Below the pieces are notes generated by a model that saw only the letters and a list, made by a program, of their open reading frames with translations, searched no databases and had not been told where the DNA came from. A DNA stretch of 64,000 nt from Burhinus oedicnemus (taxonomy: Eukaryota > Chordata > Aves > Charadriiformes > Burhinidae). The stretch spans positions 1,380,414-1,444,413 of the forward strand of contig VFFE01009204.1 of assembly GCA_008921705.1 (NCBI GenBank), given 5' to 3'. Position numbers and translations under genes: made by a program. The stretch's first letter is position 1. Each line of letters begins with the position of its first letter. Shown piece by piece: positions 50,730-63,500 of this stretch.

Positions 50730-52314
50730 TACATCTTATTCTATAGGCACATGGATATTCTTCAATTCTTTATTCTCTCCAAATTTAACACTTTTTGGCT
50801 GTCGTATGGCATAAGATGCATAAGCTCAAATTTAGCAAAAAGAAAACACTGTAGTAACCACAAACCTATCTATTATGACTTTCTTAAAACAGTCTGCAAG
50901 GATGTGTTGCACAAATACTACAGAGACTAGGGTGTAAAAAGACTATTCGGTGACAAAAGCTTTTAGGACAAGGAAAGAAAAGAATGATATCCAAGGGACT
51001 ACCTCCCCTCCTCCCCAAATGTTTTTGCAGGGATTTGGTTTCAAGTTCTAATCACACCTGTGCTGCTCAGAGCAACACATTATCTTCACACAGTCATGAC
51101 TTGTTTGGTGACATAAGATTTTATATACAGGAACATACTTTCTTCCAACCAGTCAGGACTCCACTGGGCAAGAACAATAACACTTAGAATTATTCATTAA
51201 GGAACGACACAATATTGTCTTATTCTTCTTGAAAAACCTCTATCAAGAATATCTTAGATGTTCAATTTCATTCAACTTCTCAATTGCATAATCCAGGAGG
51301 ATATTTTTCAGTTAATGTGTCCAGATAGACCAAGACTAGTTTGATCTTCTGTATAGGTAGGATTCTCAAGACACTGAGAGAATTTTTTCTTTTTTAAAAC
51401 AAAACAAAACAAGCAAAAAAACCAAAAAATCCCACCCAAGCAATTAAACACAAAAGTTTCAGTAACAAAGTTTCAGGTAACATCATGTTGTACAGCACCT
51501 CGGTTGAATTTGCATGCTTACTAGCTCTACTGCATATGTATGTGCCTGTGTAGAGAATACACAGCATCTCTCTTCTTACACTTACTACAGATAGCAAAAA
51601 TTTGAATGTTCTGAGATACAGCTATAAAAGAGAATTAGTAAGCTTCAGTAAGTCACTGACAGGTTTCTTATGAATTTTCTTATTATTGTACATAAAGACG
51701 ACAGCACAGATTTCAATCCAACTTAAAAGTATATAGCCACCTACTGCAACTCAGCTCCGACAAGCATCAACTTAACTTAAAAAAAAGTAAAAATTCAAAA
51801 AGCTCTCTCTATTCCAACAGCAATTTATCTTTCCAGATTTTCTATTTGTTGAAAGGATACGTGAGTATGCACAATTCAGTAGCACCATCATTAGAATACC
51901 AGTGTCATAATGTCAGCTTGAAGCATCAGCTTCTCAGTGCGATGTCTCTAGATGTTTCACTGGCTATATTTACATGGCAAAACTGCCAAGTATGAATGCA
52001 GGAGATATTACAGCCTAGAATATTAAGAACTGTGGTATATGGCAAATAGCTTTTAAAAATTCCTGAAACAACACTGAAACAGAACTTCAAAAAACAACTA
52101 GTATTAGCTTTCTGAAGAGTTTTAAATACAGGTTTGAACAGGTATGAAATAGTAGAGATAAGAAATAAAATGGAACACTGATTCTCCACCTTCATTTGCT
52201 CTCTCAGTATTGTTTAAATCGTACAAAGGGAGTGGAAATTTATTTTCACAGCTGCACCTTGGTTCCTGTCTGACAGGGAGTAAAGCCAAGCAGACATAAC
52301 TAGCAGTCTTCACC
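50730..52314. other. Unique intron 6 sequence between LTR and CR1
   Basis: Nothing recognised apart from the low-complexity tract at 51387-51429. Confidence 0.65.
51387..51429. repeat. T-rich to A/C-rich low-complexity tract
   Basis: ttttttcttttttaaaacaa followed by an A/C-rich run. Simple sequence without a linked element. Confidence 0.75.
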
Positions 52315-52860
52315 CACAGAATCACAGAATCATTGGGGTTGGAAGGGATCTCTGGAGATCATCTAGTCCAACCCCCCTGCCAGAGCAGGGTCACCTACAG
52401 CAGGTTCCACAGGATGGTGTCCAGGTGGGTCTGGACTGTAAAATGATACTCACAGAATCACAGGGGTTGGAAGGTCAGAGACTCCACCACCTCTCTGGGC
52501 AGCCTGCTCCAGTGCTCTGCCACCCTCAAAGGAAAGAAGTTCCTCCTCATGCTTAGATGGAACTTCCTATGTTCAAGTGTGTGCCCATTACCTCTTGCCC
52601 TATCACTGGGCACCACTGAAAAAACACTGGTCCCATCCTCCTGGCACCCTCCCTTGAAGTATTTATAAGCATTGATAAGATTCCCCCCCCCCTCAGTCTT
52701 CTCTTCTCCAGACTAAAAAGACTCAAGTCCCTCAGCCTTTCCTCGTAAGAATGGTGTTCCAGCCCCCTAAGCATCTTTGTAACCCTCTTCTGTACCCTCT
52801 CCAGCAGTTCCCTGTCCTTCTTGAACTGGGGAGCCCAGAACTGGACACAGGACTCCCTCT
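52315..52860 (-). mobile_element. CR1 LINE 3' fragment with a second 3' tail inside
   Basis: Minus-strand CR1 in intron 6, same orientation as DMD. The 3' end is cacagaatcacagaatcatt at 52315. ORF2 pieces [39 protein letters not shown] and [12 protein letters not shown] are read on the minus strand between about 52850 and 52680. They are followed by a C run (52684-52694) that shifts the frame. At 52435-52476 the normal tail is interrupted by about 40 bp containing cacagaatcacaggggttgg, itself a CR1 3' end, after which the tail resumes (gagactccaccacctctctg). The 5' truncation is near 52860. Confidence 0.93.
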
Positions 52861-53097
52861 GAACACATACAAGCATATGCATGTTCAGAGAAGTTAGAAT
52901 TAACTACATGTTGAACTCCACCTACCTGCTCACTGATCAGCTAAAGCACTGATTTTATATTAGTTTATGACAAGATCACAGAGCTAAAATTGAAAGGATC
53001 AAAGGCTTCAATGGAGAAGTTTTGTATTGTAAAATCAAAATTTGTAGCAAACACAAGGTAATTTTTGTAACTGCAGTTTTCTTTCCTATAAGTAGCA

Positions 53098-53150
53098 GAA
53101 AGAAAGAAAAAAAAAAGGGGGAGGGGGCAAAAAAAAAAAAGAAAAGGGAC
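53098..53150. repeat. Purine tract with G blocks
   Basis: Only one non-purine interrupts a run of A and G with ggggg-a-ggggg in its centre. In DMD sense it is a polypyrimidine tract inside intron 6. Confidence 0.85.
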
Positions 53151-56100
53151 AACAAACATAAAGTTTTTCAAAATATATTTGCCAGGAAAATACTTGGTCA
53201 TAAAGTGTAAAAGGGACTTCCTCCCCCAACCAATTACATAATTTACGGTGGAAACAGATCAGCCAGGGTAAGAAAAATGAATCTAGAGAATACTAAGGCC
53301 AAACAAATCCAGACATATCTCTATAGAGAAATTGAAGTCATGGATAAGACAAACCACAGTTACCGCAAAAAGCAACAGGTTACCATCTGATTTAAAGCAA
53401 GCAACAAAACAAAACTCAGAGGTGGCCAACAGCTATGTCCAGTAACGGCACCTCACTGCAATGCTCTGTTCCTAGCTGCAGCCCCTATCAACAACAGAGT
53501 TTCGAGATACATCTTCAAAGTTTACTCTTATTTTTCTTGAGACACCACCTGCTAAATCTTTGTCAAAAATGGAAAGCTGATTTTCATGAGTGCAGATATA
53601 GATATTATGACTAAATAATCCCCACAAGACTTTGTAAGCACTGAAGGAAAAATAAATAGAATTTCTGGCAGTCAGTTTCTTTACTTCGTAAAGAACATGT
53701 TTATTCAATCAAATAAGTTTTTTTCCATGTGAACCTGACATTAACTCATCTAAGATGCATATGGCTGTGAAACCTGAAAAGGTAATGAATTTTGCAAAGG
53801 TATAGATTCAAGAAAAGTGACAGAAACAAAGCATACACTCCAGAGGAAGAATTCTGAAGGAAGGAAATGAAACATTTTGAAGATACTTTAACATCACGGG
53901 ATGTATTGTTTCCATTTCTTCAGCATTTCTGAAGTGACTCATTTCTAAAGTATCACAAGCCTTTAAAACAGCAACCTTTCTAACTTAGGTAACTTTTGGT
54001 AAAGAATAATTACACAAAGGTAATTATGAACAACATGAAGAAACATGATGCATCTTCTAATAGGCCATTTTCTTAAGCTGTATTAACTAAGCTGTATTAG
54101 CTAAGATTATAATGCTATTAGAATTGGGCTGTAATAAAATAGTTTAGCAAAAGAGCAACTTACAGATATAACTCACAAAACCTTTCCATCAGTGGGTGTA
54201 GAAGGGAGCCACACTTGGATCATAAAAGCTATCATCTCCTTTTCAAGAGAAATTGTGGTTTTGTTGTTGTTCTAGCTTTATACAAGAAAATCTTGTATAA
54301 GTCTTCAACACTCTCACAATTAAAATAAACCAGGAGCCAGTAACTAACATGTAAGTGACTTGTTAGAATAAAAGTATTTTCACGCCTCTTCATACCATTG
54401 CTTTTACTTCTGCTTTTCCTTTAACTCACTGAAGAAAACTTTTGTTTCCCCTATCTAGGACCTCTTTTTAATGCCATTTTCCTTTTCCCCACCCCACCCT
54501 GCTGTCCTGAAGCAGAAACAGCTGCAGTGAAGTGCTCATTTCTAAGGCAGTCACCTGGCCTAAGTTCAAGCATTTTAAAGAAGAAAGAGGCAAAGCTCTC
54601 TCTGATGCCCATCTGGAGGAAAAAGATTACAAGAAGTAAACGGGGAACGGTCTCTGTGATATGGAGCCTGAAGTAGGGAGAGTTTCAACTGTAGCAGGAC
54701 AGACCACTCTTCCTTAGCAAAATATTTTAGTTTCTGTGTATTACTAGGGTGATGGTGCCACTCCACAGCTGCTGCCTTGTTTATTCTGTTCAATGCAGAA
54801 CATACCGTTCAAGGAACCATATGCCAAGTTTATATTCTGAAGATTTGCACCCTGGGCTCACTGATGTGCCCTTGTAGCTTTGCCAAGTAACCTGCGCTCC
54901 GCTGCTCCTCACACTCAGTATTAAAAGCAATTGCTGAAGAGCCTAAATGTCCATAGAGGGACGTGAGTATACAAATGGGAATATCTACTCAAAGTATCCT
55001 CTTTGCAAAATGACAGAGAAAGGGCATTAGAAATACCTGATCAAAACAAAACAGCCATAAGCAAGGGAATGGTGGGTTAAAAGACTATGAGAGAGTACTG
55101 CTCTCACAGTGTATTAAGTCTACGTAGTTAGGGCTCCATGCTAGTCTCTTACTTTCTCTCAACCCCTTCAAGGAGCTGCTGAGTATATTCATTCAGCTAC
55201 AAATTACACACTACTGGCTGAATGTCTTTAAAAAACAAAACAAAAAACACCTATCCATCACTGAAGATACTCTATAAAAGAAATAAGAATATCAGCACTT
55301 GATTTGGTTTTGCTTTATTATTTAAGACATGCAGTTATTTCATTATTGTCAACCACCAAAGTAAAAGGAACCATATTAGATCTTTTTGGTGATTCATGTA
55401 AAGATAGTATCCTCTCCTTAATAATAGCATTTAAACCTTCCACGTCTCAGGAGTTTAAGGAATTTCTGAGTTGGAGTCTTGTGCTTGTGCACATATATTG
55501 CTGTGGGAACTCAACAAGGCTGCCTCAACTTTCCCCCTCCCCATCCTCAAAAGGAGCTGCCCACAGACAAAACTAGTGCAACAAAAATGTAAGACAGGCT
55601 GTAAATTGAGGCTGAACATGCAAGCCGTTGAAGGATAAATCAAAGACACAAAAATTACTGTAAACACAAGATAGTATATACTGTTATTTATTTTAGAGTT
55701 TATATGTATTTCCTTCAGAATTATTTGCCATTGTCTGCTGTGAGGTCCTAAAATCTAAGTTTGCAAAAAAGTTAATTTCATTTCCCTGAAATCACAGTAA
55801 AATAGTGCGACTGAAAATTTTCCTACTTACTGTATGTAGTGTTTTCTAAAAGTAGAATATTAATTAGATCTATTTCTAGTAAGTTACAACTTAAAAATTT
55901 GAGCGCTCAGCCAATATTTCAGATAAGGCAATATAGAGACTACAGTGTAATTTTGATGCAGTTACAAAAAAAGGCTTGAATTATTTTTAAAATAAAATCT
56001 AATTGTAAAAGTACTAGTGTAGTTTAGACACAGCAGGACTAAATATAGCATGTAGTAACTGATCTTAATAGCTTACTACTTCATGCCAAAACCCATTCTT

Positions 56101-56873
56101 AACGTTATACCATAAATGTAGTATGAAGCACTGTTTTTAAAAGTAAATGAAATGGGACTGAGTTTAGAAAAGAGACTTTAATGTTTGCATACTGTCAGAG
56201 ACTGATTCCTATAGATGTCAAAAAGAAATTAATGCTAACAGGAAATATTCTCTCACTTTCAGGGAACCTAAATACTACAGAAAAATTTGGCTAGCATCAT
56301 TCTTTTAGTGTTGGAGAGATTTTTGTTTGTTTTATTGGGGGTTTTTCTGGTAGTAGACAGTCTAGGAATAGTGATAAAGTTGGCAAAAAACACACACACC
56401 AGGCACCAGGTCTACCATATGAGTTCATTATCATACCAGATTTTCTAACTATGGCTAGCCTTTTTTTCTGACTAATTCTGCATCCTTTCCTGAGAACACC
56501 TAAACACGACAAAGACTGTGCACACAAATTACAGCCTGAGGGTCAACGAAGAAGGCTTATGGCTTACCTCCGAAATATACCTGGAGGAAAGGCTAAACTC
56601 AAAGACTTCAGTGTCAAAAGGAGAAGTTACTGTTTGCACTAAAAACTATTTTTGACAACTAAAATGTGTCTTTTAAGTTTTAAGAACAATGAACATATGT
56701 TTTAAACCTTTAAAAATTAAATTTTCCACCAATGTATTTTATATATGTACTAGGTTATTTCCTAAGTAATCATAAAGACAAGTGCAGCTGTTCTGAAGAG
56801 CAACAAATCTTGTTTTTCTTCAAGAGCCCATTTCAATACAAAAAGTGCTGGGAGTGAGAGATACTAAAATGTA

Positions 56874-57070
56874 TTGTAGAAAGGGATAATAATGAAGGAG
56901 GAAAAAAGACAATGAAAAAGTGAATTAATGAAATACAGAGAAATAAACTCAGAGGAAAACAGGAAAAAGAAGAGAACATCTGGACCAAACTTTAAGGAGA
57001 ACAAGGAAATGGAAGAGAAAGAAGGAGAACAGAACTGGAGAAAAAGGAAGTAAAACAGGGAAAACAGAGG
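56874..57070. repeat. GA-rich region
   Basis: About 200 bp dominated by A and G (agaagagaac, gaagagaaagaaggagaac and similar). In DMD sense it is C/T-rich. The chance open frame on the minus strand here is a run of Ser, Phe and Leu codons with no gene behind it. Confidence 0.7.
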
Positions 57071-60000
57071 AGCTAATTTCAAAAGTGTTTGTCTTCAGAG
57101 GCCTTGTCATTCTATGTATGTAAACCACAAAATATTAATAAAGCATAGCACGTGTGGGACACCAGGTTTCTCTGAGATTTCATGTAAACCAGTGTTGATC
57201 AACTTTTATCAAGTATATAACTGTCTACTTTAAGCACGAAGCCAAGACACTCTGACACCTAACAAATAGTTACCTGCATTTTAGAGTGACTAAATTAGGC
57301 CTCAATGTTTCTATAGAAGGCTTTTTATTCTTACAGGATAGAACACTCAGAGTGTCTTAGTGTACCTATTTTATTGATGGCATCTTGAATCTTGAAGGGC
57401 AATTCAGTGCTCCTGCATACCGAGCATGAAGTGCAAAGTCATTGAAAATCAATATAGAGGGCACACTAAGCACAGAGGTTCATCTTAAAAATGACTGACT
57501 CAGGGCTTCAGAGAACATTAGGTCTTCCTCTGCGACTTTTGCAGAATAACTTAGTGATTAAAGTCCAGAAGAAGACAACTGGTGTGTCTTGGGTCTTGCA
57601 GATTTGCCTCAGGGAATCTGAATGCACACTCGCTGTTTCCTAGATGAGTGCACTAACTACTGAGCAAGACACAAGACTTCCATGGAGATATTCTTTTCAA
57701 TTCTGTTGAAGATAGATTCACTGTGCAGAAAGCTATGCAAGATTTACGGCAGCAGACACAAGAAGAGTAAAAGCGAGATTAAGTTTTGCAGCCCTGTTTT
57801 AGAAAACCTGAATAAAGTGCATAAATTGTAGTGAGCAGGAAACAAATGTTCACAACTGGTGAACTTTGCACTGAACTGAACACAGCAGTGCATAAAGCAT
57901 GACATACAGACATTTAGAGATTTGTCCAGACAATCCCAACGTGGCTTAGGCAGGCAACTACCTTCCCCAACCAGGGGCTGCTCCTGAGTAAGAGCCTCTG
58001 TTCAGATTTCTGAAGCTCTTCTTACAGAGAGACAAAAAGGAATTTCTGATTGCTGATTTCAGACACTAGATTATATTAAATGGTCCTGTAGAGCACGCAG
58101 TCTGAATATCCAAGTATCAGGTACCCTAATCAGGAAACAGGCAGTCTGATACTGTGTCTAGGTGAAAAGACATGCCACGACTTTGGCCTCCTGCTGCACT
58201 GATTTGCTGAAAATGAAATCAAGGTAGTTACAATACCACAGAGTACTACTGGTTTTAGCCTTTGAGCCTACAGTACTAATTAGTTATCCAATGTAATTTC
58301 AGCATAACTATTTGTTGCCATTTCTTAAATAAAGTATTTTCCCTTTGAGGTGTATCTATTTTTTCTTCCCCACCTGATTCAATACAACAGAGGCAGGACT
58401 GTACCACCAAAAGTAGTAGGAATCACTCAGTCCTTTTTGTACCACAGAGTTCCTGTGTGACTTAAATAACCTGGTGTTTGAGTTCAAACTAGCATTTTGC
58501 CACTTAATAAGGCTGTGTGTAGACAATGTTTTAGGAAGATGAAAAGATATTAATTCCCAAAATTATGTGTAACCTCCCACACTGTACCCCAGCTTCCATG
58601 AAGGTAAGCAATGCAGACAAAAGAGTATCCCAAAAAATGCCTTTTTTTTTTTTTCTTTAAAAAAAATAATCATCTACAAGTATGGAATTACATCTTTAAA
58701 AAGAAAGAGATTCATTGATTTCTACAGGATAATTACATTCTTATATTCAGGTCCATCAGTATGAAACCGCTTATGAAATGAGAGACAAGGCAAATTAAAA
58801 TGAGAAATGATCATCAGTGGAAACAACAAAAAAAGTAAGTTTAGGGAGCGTTTGAAAAAAAACCACCAAACCACATTTTAATGAATGACCAATGAATAAA
58901 GTAGTTATCAAAAGCTAGTAACATAGTCACTATATTTTAGCTCTTTTCTTATTTAGCTCCCCAAACGCAGTTCTGCTAATACCTGCATAAACACTTGCAC
59001 CAACACCAAGAAGGTGTGAGTGCACAACAGCGGTAGAGCAACAGCAGGATGCTGGGAAAGCCAGTTGTTAACGTTATAACTGAATGCAGGTGAAAGACAT
59101 ACACGAAGACCTTTTAGAGTATAATAAATTCTTCCTTAAGATAATGCCTCATTCCTACCACTACAAGCAAAGAACACCTGTAATTGAAAGTTCCTGGACC
59201 TCAGTTCGGCCAGATCTACTCAAGGATCCCAGGTATAGGCAGGGTGAAAAAATGGACTTGCAGCAAGAGATGCCTATTGTGCCTGGGATAGCGGTGTAAG
59301 GCGTAGCCACTATAAATGGCTGTCAGCGTTAGTCTTCGGACTACAACAGCAGTAGACTTAATCAGACAGCTTAATGAGTCAGTGAAAATTTCGGAAAGAA
59401 ATATCTGCAGCTCTTCACTGCTTAAGTTGGAATGCATATATTGTCCCAGACTATGCTTTTTGAAGTATTTTGCCTTATTTTATTTTCAGCCTTTAATGCA
59501 ACTAAAAAAATAAGGCCTGACTTGTAGTAATATCTTATAAATCCCCATTGTCTCTTACTAAAGAGAACATACCCATTTAGCTGTTCAAAAGCTCAACCCT
59601 CACTGATAATTTGGAGAAGGCTGCCACCTTGCAGGACAGCCCCCTTCAGCAGAGAGGTATAGAAGAGGGATAAGAGAGACCATGAGACTTACCACATTGG
59701 AAAAATAAGAACTGCTTTAAAACGAGTAGGGGCAAGAACTAGACCTTTAAGACAGATTGGCTTGCATGTCTTCCTTAAGCCAAGTACACAGAACCAAGAG
59801 AGAACTCTGAATCTCTAAAGTAGTTTTATACACCATAGACTAGAACAAGACAACTTCGGAGAGAGGGTGAAAACTCAAATCAACTGCGGGAACAACATGA
59901 AAGGTTTTAAAAACAAAGGCTACCTTCTCCAGCTGTGTCCTTTTGAGGCAAATCCATACTTTCAATCCAGCAACTGTCAGAGGCTTTCAACAAACACTAC

Positions 60001-60404
60001 ATTTTCCCCTTTCTAAGTCCTGACAGGAAAATCTCCTTCTCCCTCTAGGACAACCTCAAGGGCTTAGTTTTGGATCTATTCCTTGCTCTTCTCAAAAGTT
60101 TCCAAGCCTGTACTCCTTGAGACTATCTACTTGGTATATATAATGAAATTCCAGAAAAGGGTCTGAACTGAGCATACTCAGTTGTGCTGTGAAAATCTCA
60201 GACCCTCTCCCTCCACAAGAGGATTCAGCCTAACACTAAACACAGCACCAAGGTCAAAGCAAACAGGCAGCCATTTAAAAGAATTCTGAAAAAAACCATT
60301 CAGGAAGCAGCTAAAACACCTACATAATAGATACACCATCCTCAAGCCCTGTTACAGCCATCTGTTACAAGCTCACTGAAATAATGAAAAGTTAGTTTTC
60401 CTAC

Positions 60405-60577
60405 CTGTGACTGTGCAGGAGTGCATTGAAAGCCAATCCATCAGACCAGCTACTGGTGAAATTGATAACATTGACATGTGGGTAATTACGAGTCGATTGG
60501 CGGACCCAGCTCAGCAGAATCTTTTCACTGTTTGTCTGCTGCAGTCCAGCCATGATGTTTTTCATTACATCTTTGAC
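60405..60577 (-). CDS. DMD: Dystrophin exon 6 (actin-binding CH2 domain, first part)
   Basis: Internal coding exon of dystrophin, the large protein linking cortical actin to the sarcolemmal dystroglycan complex. Read on the minus strand it starts in phase 0 with [19 protein letters not shown] and ends with NALLHSH plus two bases of an Arg codon. The acceptor is ttattgcag/GTC and the donor CACAG/gtagga. The length, 173 bp, equals human exon 6 (residues 120-177). From memory of the human protein only five residues differ (N122D, Q153H, T161S, L169F, I173L). The third actin-binding segment (about 131-147) is unchanged, and D165, A168 and L172, positions of human disease missense changes, are kept. 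Utrophin is excluded because its matching segment differs much more (RPYSQVN, NAVLHRHK). The open frame runs past both splice sites (60401-60604), but those flanks are intron. Confidence 0.97.
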
Positions 60578-63500
60578 CTGCAATAAAAGCCAGAATTTCA
60601 TCAATGATTGAACTTAATAAAAGTTTTTTTTTTTTTGACCCAAAAAAACTTGAGATGCCTAGATTTAAGCCTTAAAGAAAAAACTGCTAAGTAATTACAG
60701 AACATACTTGGTGTCACAATATAATGATAGTAGTCAACTCTGAATGCTTAAAGACAACTGATACTGACTCGTTGGTAATGATTGCTGATGTATTCAGTAC
60801 ATTCATCCCTGTGCCACATGAAGCTTTCCATGCATGAACAGAGATGGCGCATTTGTTTGCATCACTTAGGGGAACAGAGTTCGTTCAAACTAAGTACTTC
60901 TCATAATTTTCTTTGCTTTGGAAATACATCCTTAGTTAATGTGATACCTTATAGTAAAAGTTGATAAAACGATAAAAAGCATTCTTCTCTCATTGAGAGA
61001 GCTGAAGTAAGAAACCAAGGCAAAACAAACGTGCTCAGTGCACAGTAGATAATGCTTTTGACTTAAACGTGCAAACTATATTTGCATACATGCACTTGGA
61101 TGAAAAGTGATTTTCACTGCATGCATTAAGAGTATTGTATATGTTTCATTTTAAAAAACTTTTTAATGATTAGTTAATATTTCTCTCTCATTAGAGAAAG
61201 CACACCAACCTACAGTTATTATTTTCCAAAAAGCCAGTTATTCTGAGGGCTTCTAAAAATATTAACCTGGAGTTTGACATAATGGAGTCGATTATATATT
61301 TCTTAGCAACTTCTTTACTTGTGAAAAAGCATCAAAATCTTCTACTAAGACAACTTTAATTTATTTTCTTGTAAAGTAATCCCTTTTAAATCATTTTCTC
61401 CATGTATCTTCTAAAGATTAGCAGCTCTTTTAAAATACTCCCTAAGATATAATTTAACTCTAAAGTTGCTTATTGTTGCTTATTCACTTATGAAGTATAT
61501 AATTTCATTATAATTCTCGACTTGAATTGCTCTTCAGCCAGTATCAGTTGAAAAACAACACTCAGTGCAGAAGCTTCTTTGTGATAAAGGATGGACCACT
61601 TTGAAATTGTAAAAACCGTAAGTTAACATGCAGAAGCTGTAATCTCAAAGAATAATCAACAAAAAAAGTTAATTACTGTCATAGTGTAGAAAAAACCAGA
61701 TACCATTTTATTGTTTAGTCTAGTAGGTTGCTTACTCATTTCACAGAAATGAATTCAATCATTTGAATAAATGAAGAGATGAATTACTAAAAGAATGTCT
61801 TGCTTTTACATCTCAGATGCATACTACCCAAGAGTATCAGTGCCTTCAATTTTCCTTTTGAGACTTAGGTATAAAGTTAACTTTAAACGTTATTAGTTTC
61901 TGAGTTGGGAGGAGAAACAGATCCTCTCTAAATTTCATGGGACACATTCCTGACTTTAGCCTAAGATTGTTATTTGCACCAATGAAAATGAATATAAAAC
62001 TCAGTCAAATAAGAATAGCAGCATTTTATAGTTGCCTCCATTTCTACACCAGGAGGCAGAAAGTAAAGAGTTTAAGAAAATTAGGAAATACACTCTTCAG
62101 TTTTGCTTCATATGTCTGTCGGGATATTTTGAGTTTCTCATTAGTATTTTCAGTGTCTTCATTATTGAAAGCTGCCAAAGTAATTTCCATAATTCAGCGA
62201 GAAGGTAAGAGATCTGCCGCCTGTATTTCCAGGCAGAAACCTTTCACTACTACCAAAATATAAAATTTTGTTTTTCATGAATCCATGTGCTAAAAAGAAG
62301 AAAAGTTTCGAGGTTAGCATCTCTTGCACCAATCTTAAACAATATGAGAGACTAGAAAACCTTGAAATTATGGTACTGGAGAGTTGTTCAAGCCAGGGTT
62401 TCATTGTTCATTTTGGATTTTTATCATGTGCTTTTATTTGCAAATGCAGATTTATCTGAATATTGCAAGCAAAGTGTAACATTTGAAAAATACAACATAC
62501 ATTCTTGTAAAAGGATAGTTGAATGAATACAGAAACACAAGATTTAGAAATATAAAAGTTCATAACATATAGAAAAGATCGAGTGTTTCAGTTGACATTA
62601 ACATAAGAGAAAGGAGCAATAAGTATGAACAGAGGAAATTAGGCAAAAACAACAAAACAATGGTCCTTCAGGAAGGCAGTTCTTCAGAATAACCCAAGTG
62701 ATAGTTTTCCTTTTGATTTAAAGAGACAAAGCCAAAAACTTAGCATTTATTTCTACGTTTGAGTAAACAAATACAAAATAGCTTCAAACTCATCTTGTTG
62801 AGTTTAATAAGCTGACAATGGATAAACATTTTCTCTCATTTTCCTGCATTTCTCCACAGCAGTGAAGACTGTAAAATTTATGATTTTTTGTTATCTCCTA
62901 GGGAATGGTAGGCATTTAAAAATAACAAAATAAAAGGGTCTGATATCATCCTGAAGGCTGAGGTCACTTCTTATTCAGTGAGAAATGGTGGAAAACTGCA
63001 CTTCTACAACTGGAGCCACCTTGTCCTCCTGAGTGCCCTGAGGGGCGCTGCCATCCCTCCCACCCCACCCAGCAGCTCGGCAGCACCACGCAGCACCGTG
63101 CCATGCCACACCATGCCACACTGCTGCTGCGGGCACAGCACCACGCTGCCCACAGGACAGCTAGGCCCTGAAGCAAGATCAGCATCTGAGCGGAAAAGTG
63201 CTGGCTGACATTGAGGTTAAAAGGAAGTTTTTGAAGGCTTCTTAGTTAAGATGTACTCTTCAGAAAGGGTAGTACATAGAGATGAGTTCACGTCAGCCTG
63301 AAGAGCTTTCGGACGCTAAGCTCCCTCAGCATCCAGGCTCAAAACCTACAGCCATTTCAAAGTGTCTAGTAGGCTCTGCCTCTTGCTGTCAAATGATAAG
63401 TTGACCTCTGATACTCATTTCTTTGTTACTTCTGCTTTCCAGTGCAGTATATCCTGGCAGGAAACAAAGCTTTAAGGTGTAGGAAACTCCAGCTTCCAGA

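Larger units (their letters stand above)
48620..60404 (-). other. DMD: DMD intron 6, complete
   Basis: This 11,785-bp phase-2 GT-AG intron lies between exons 6 and 7. Its 5' end in gene sense is gtagga at 60404 and its 3' end is ttgctttag at 48620, preceded by a pyrimidine-rich stretch interrupted by A. It contains one antisense solo LTR (50151-50725), one sense CR1 fragment (52315-52860) and purine-rich tracts. No further exon-like open frame with dystrophin similarity was seen in it. Confidence 0.95.
52861..60404. other. Unique intron 6 sequence next to exon 6
   Basis: Only purine tracts, a T-run/A-run at 58641-58668 and a 14-bp double repeat (taagctgtattaac) near 54074. No exon or mobile element recognised. 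Confidence 0.6.

Noticed and set aside
60405..60577. Utrophin as the identity of the CH2 exons
   Set aside because: Motifs [14 protein letters not shown] and RPDLFDWN fit dystrophin; utrophin has different residues and a one-residue shorter loop in the exon 7 segment.
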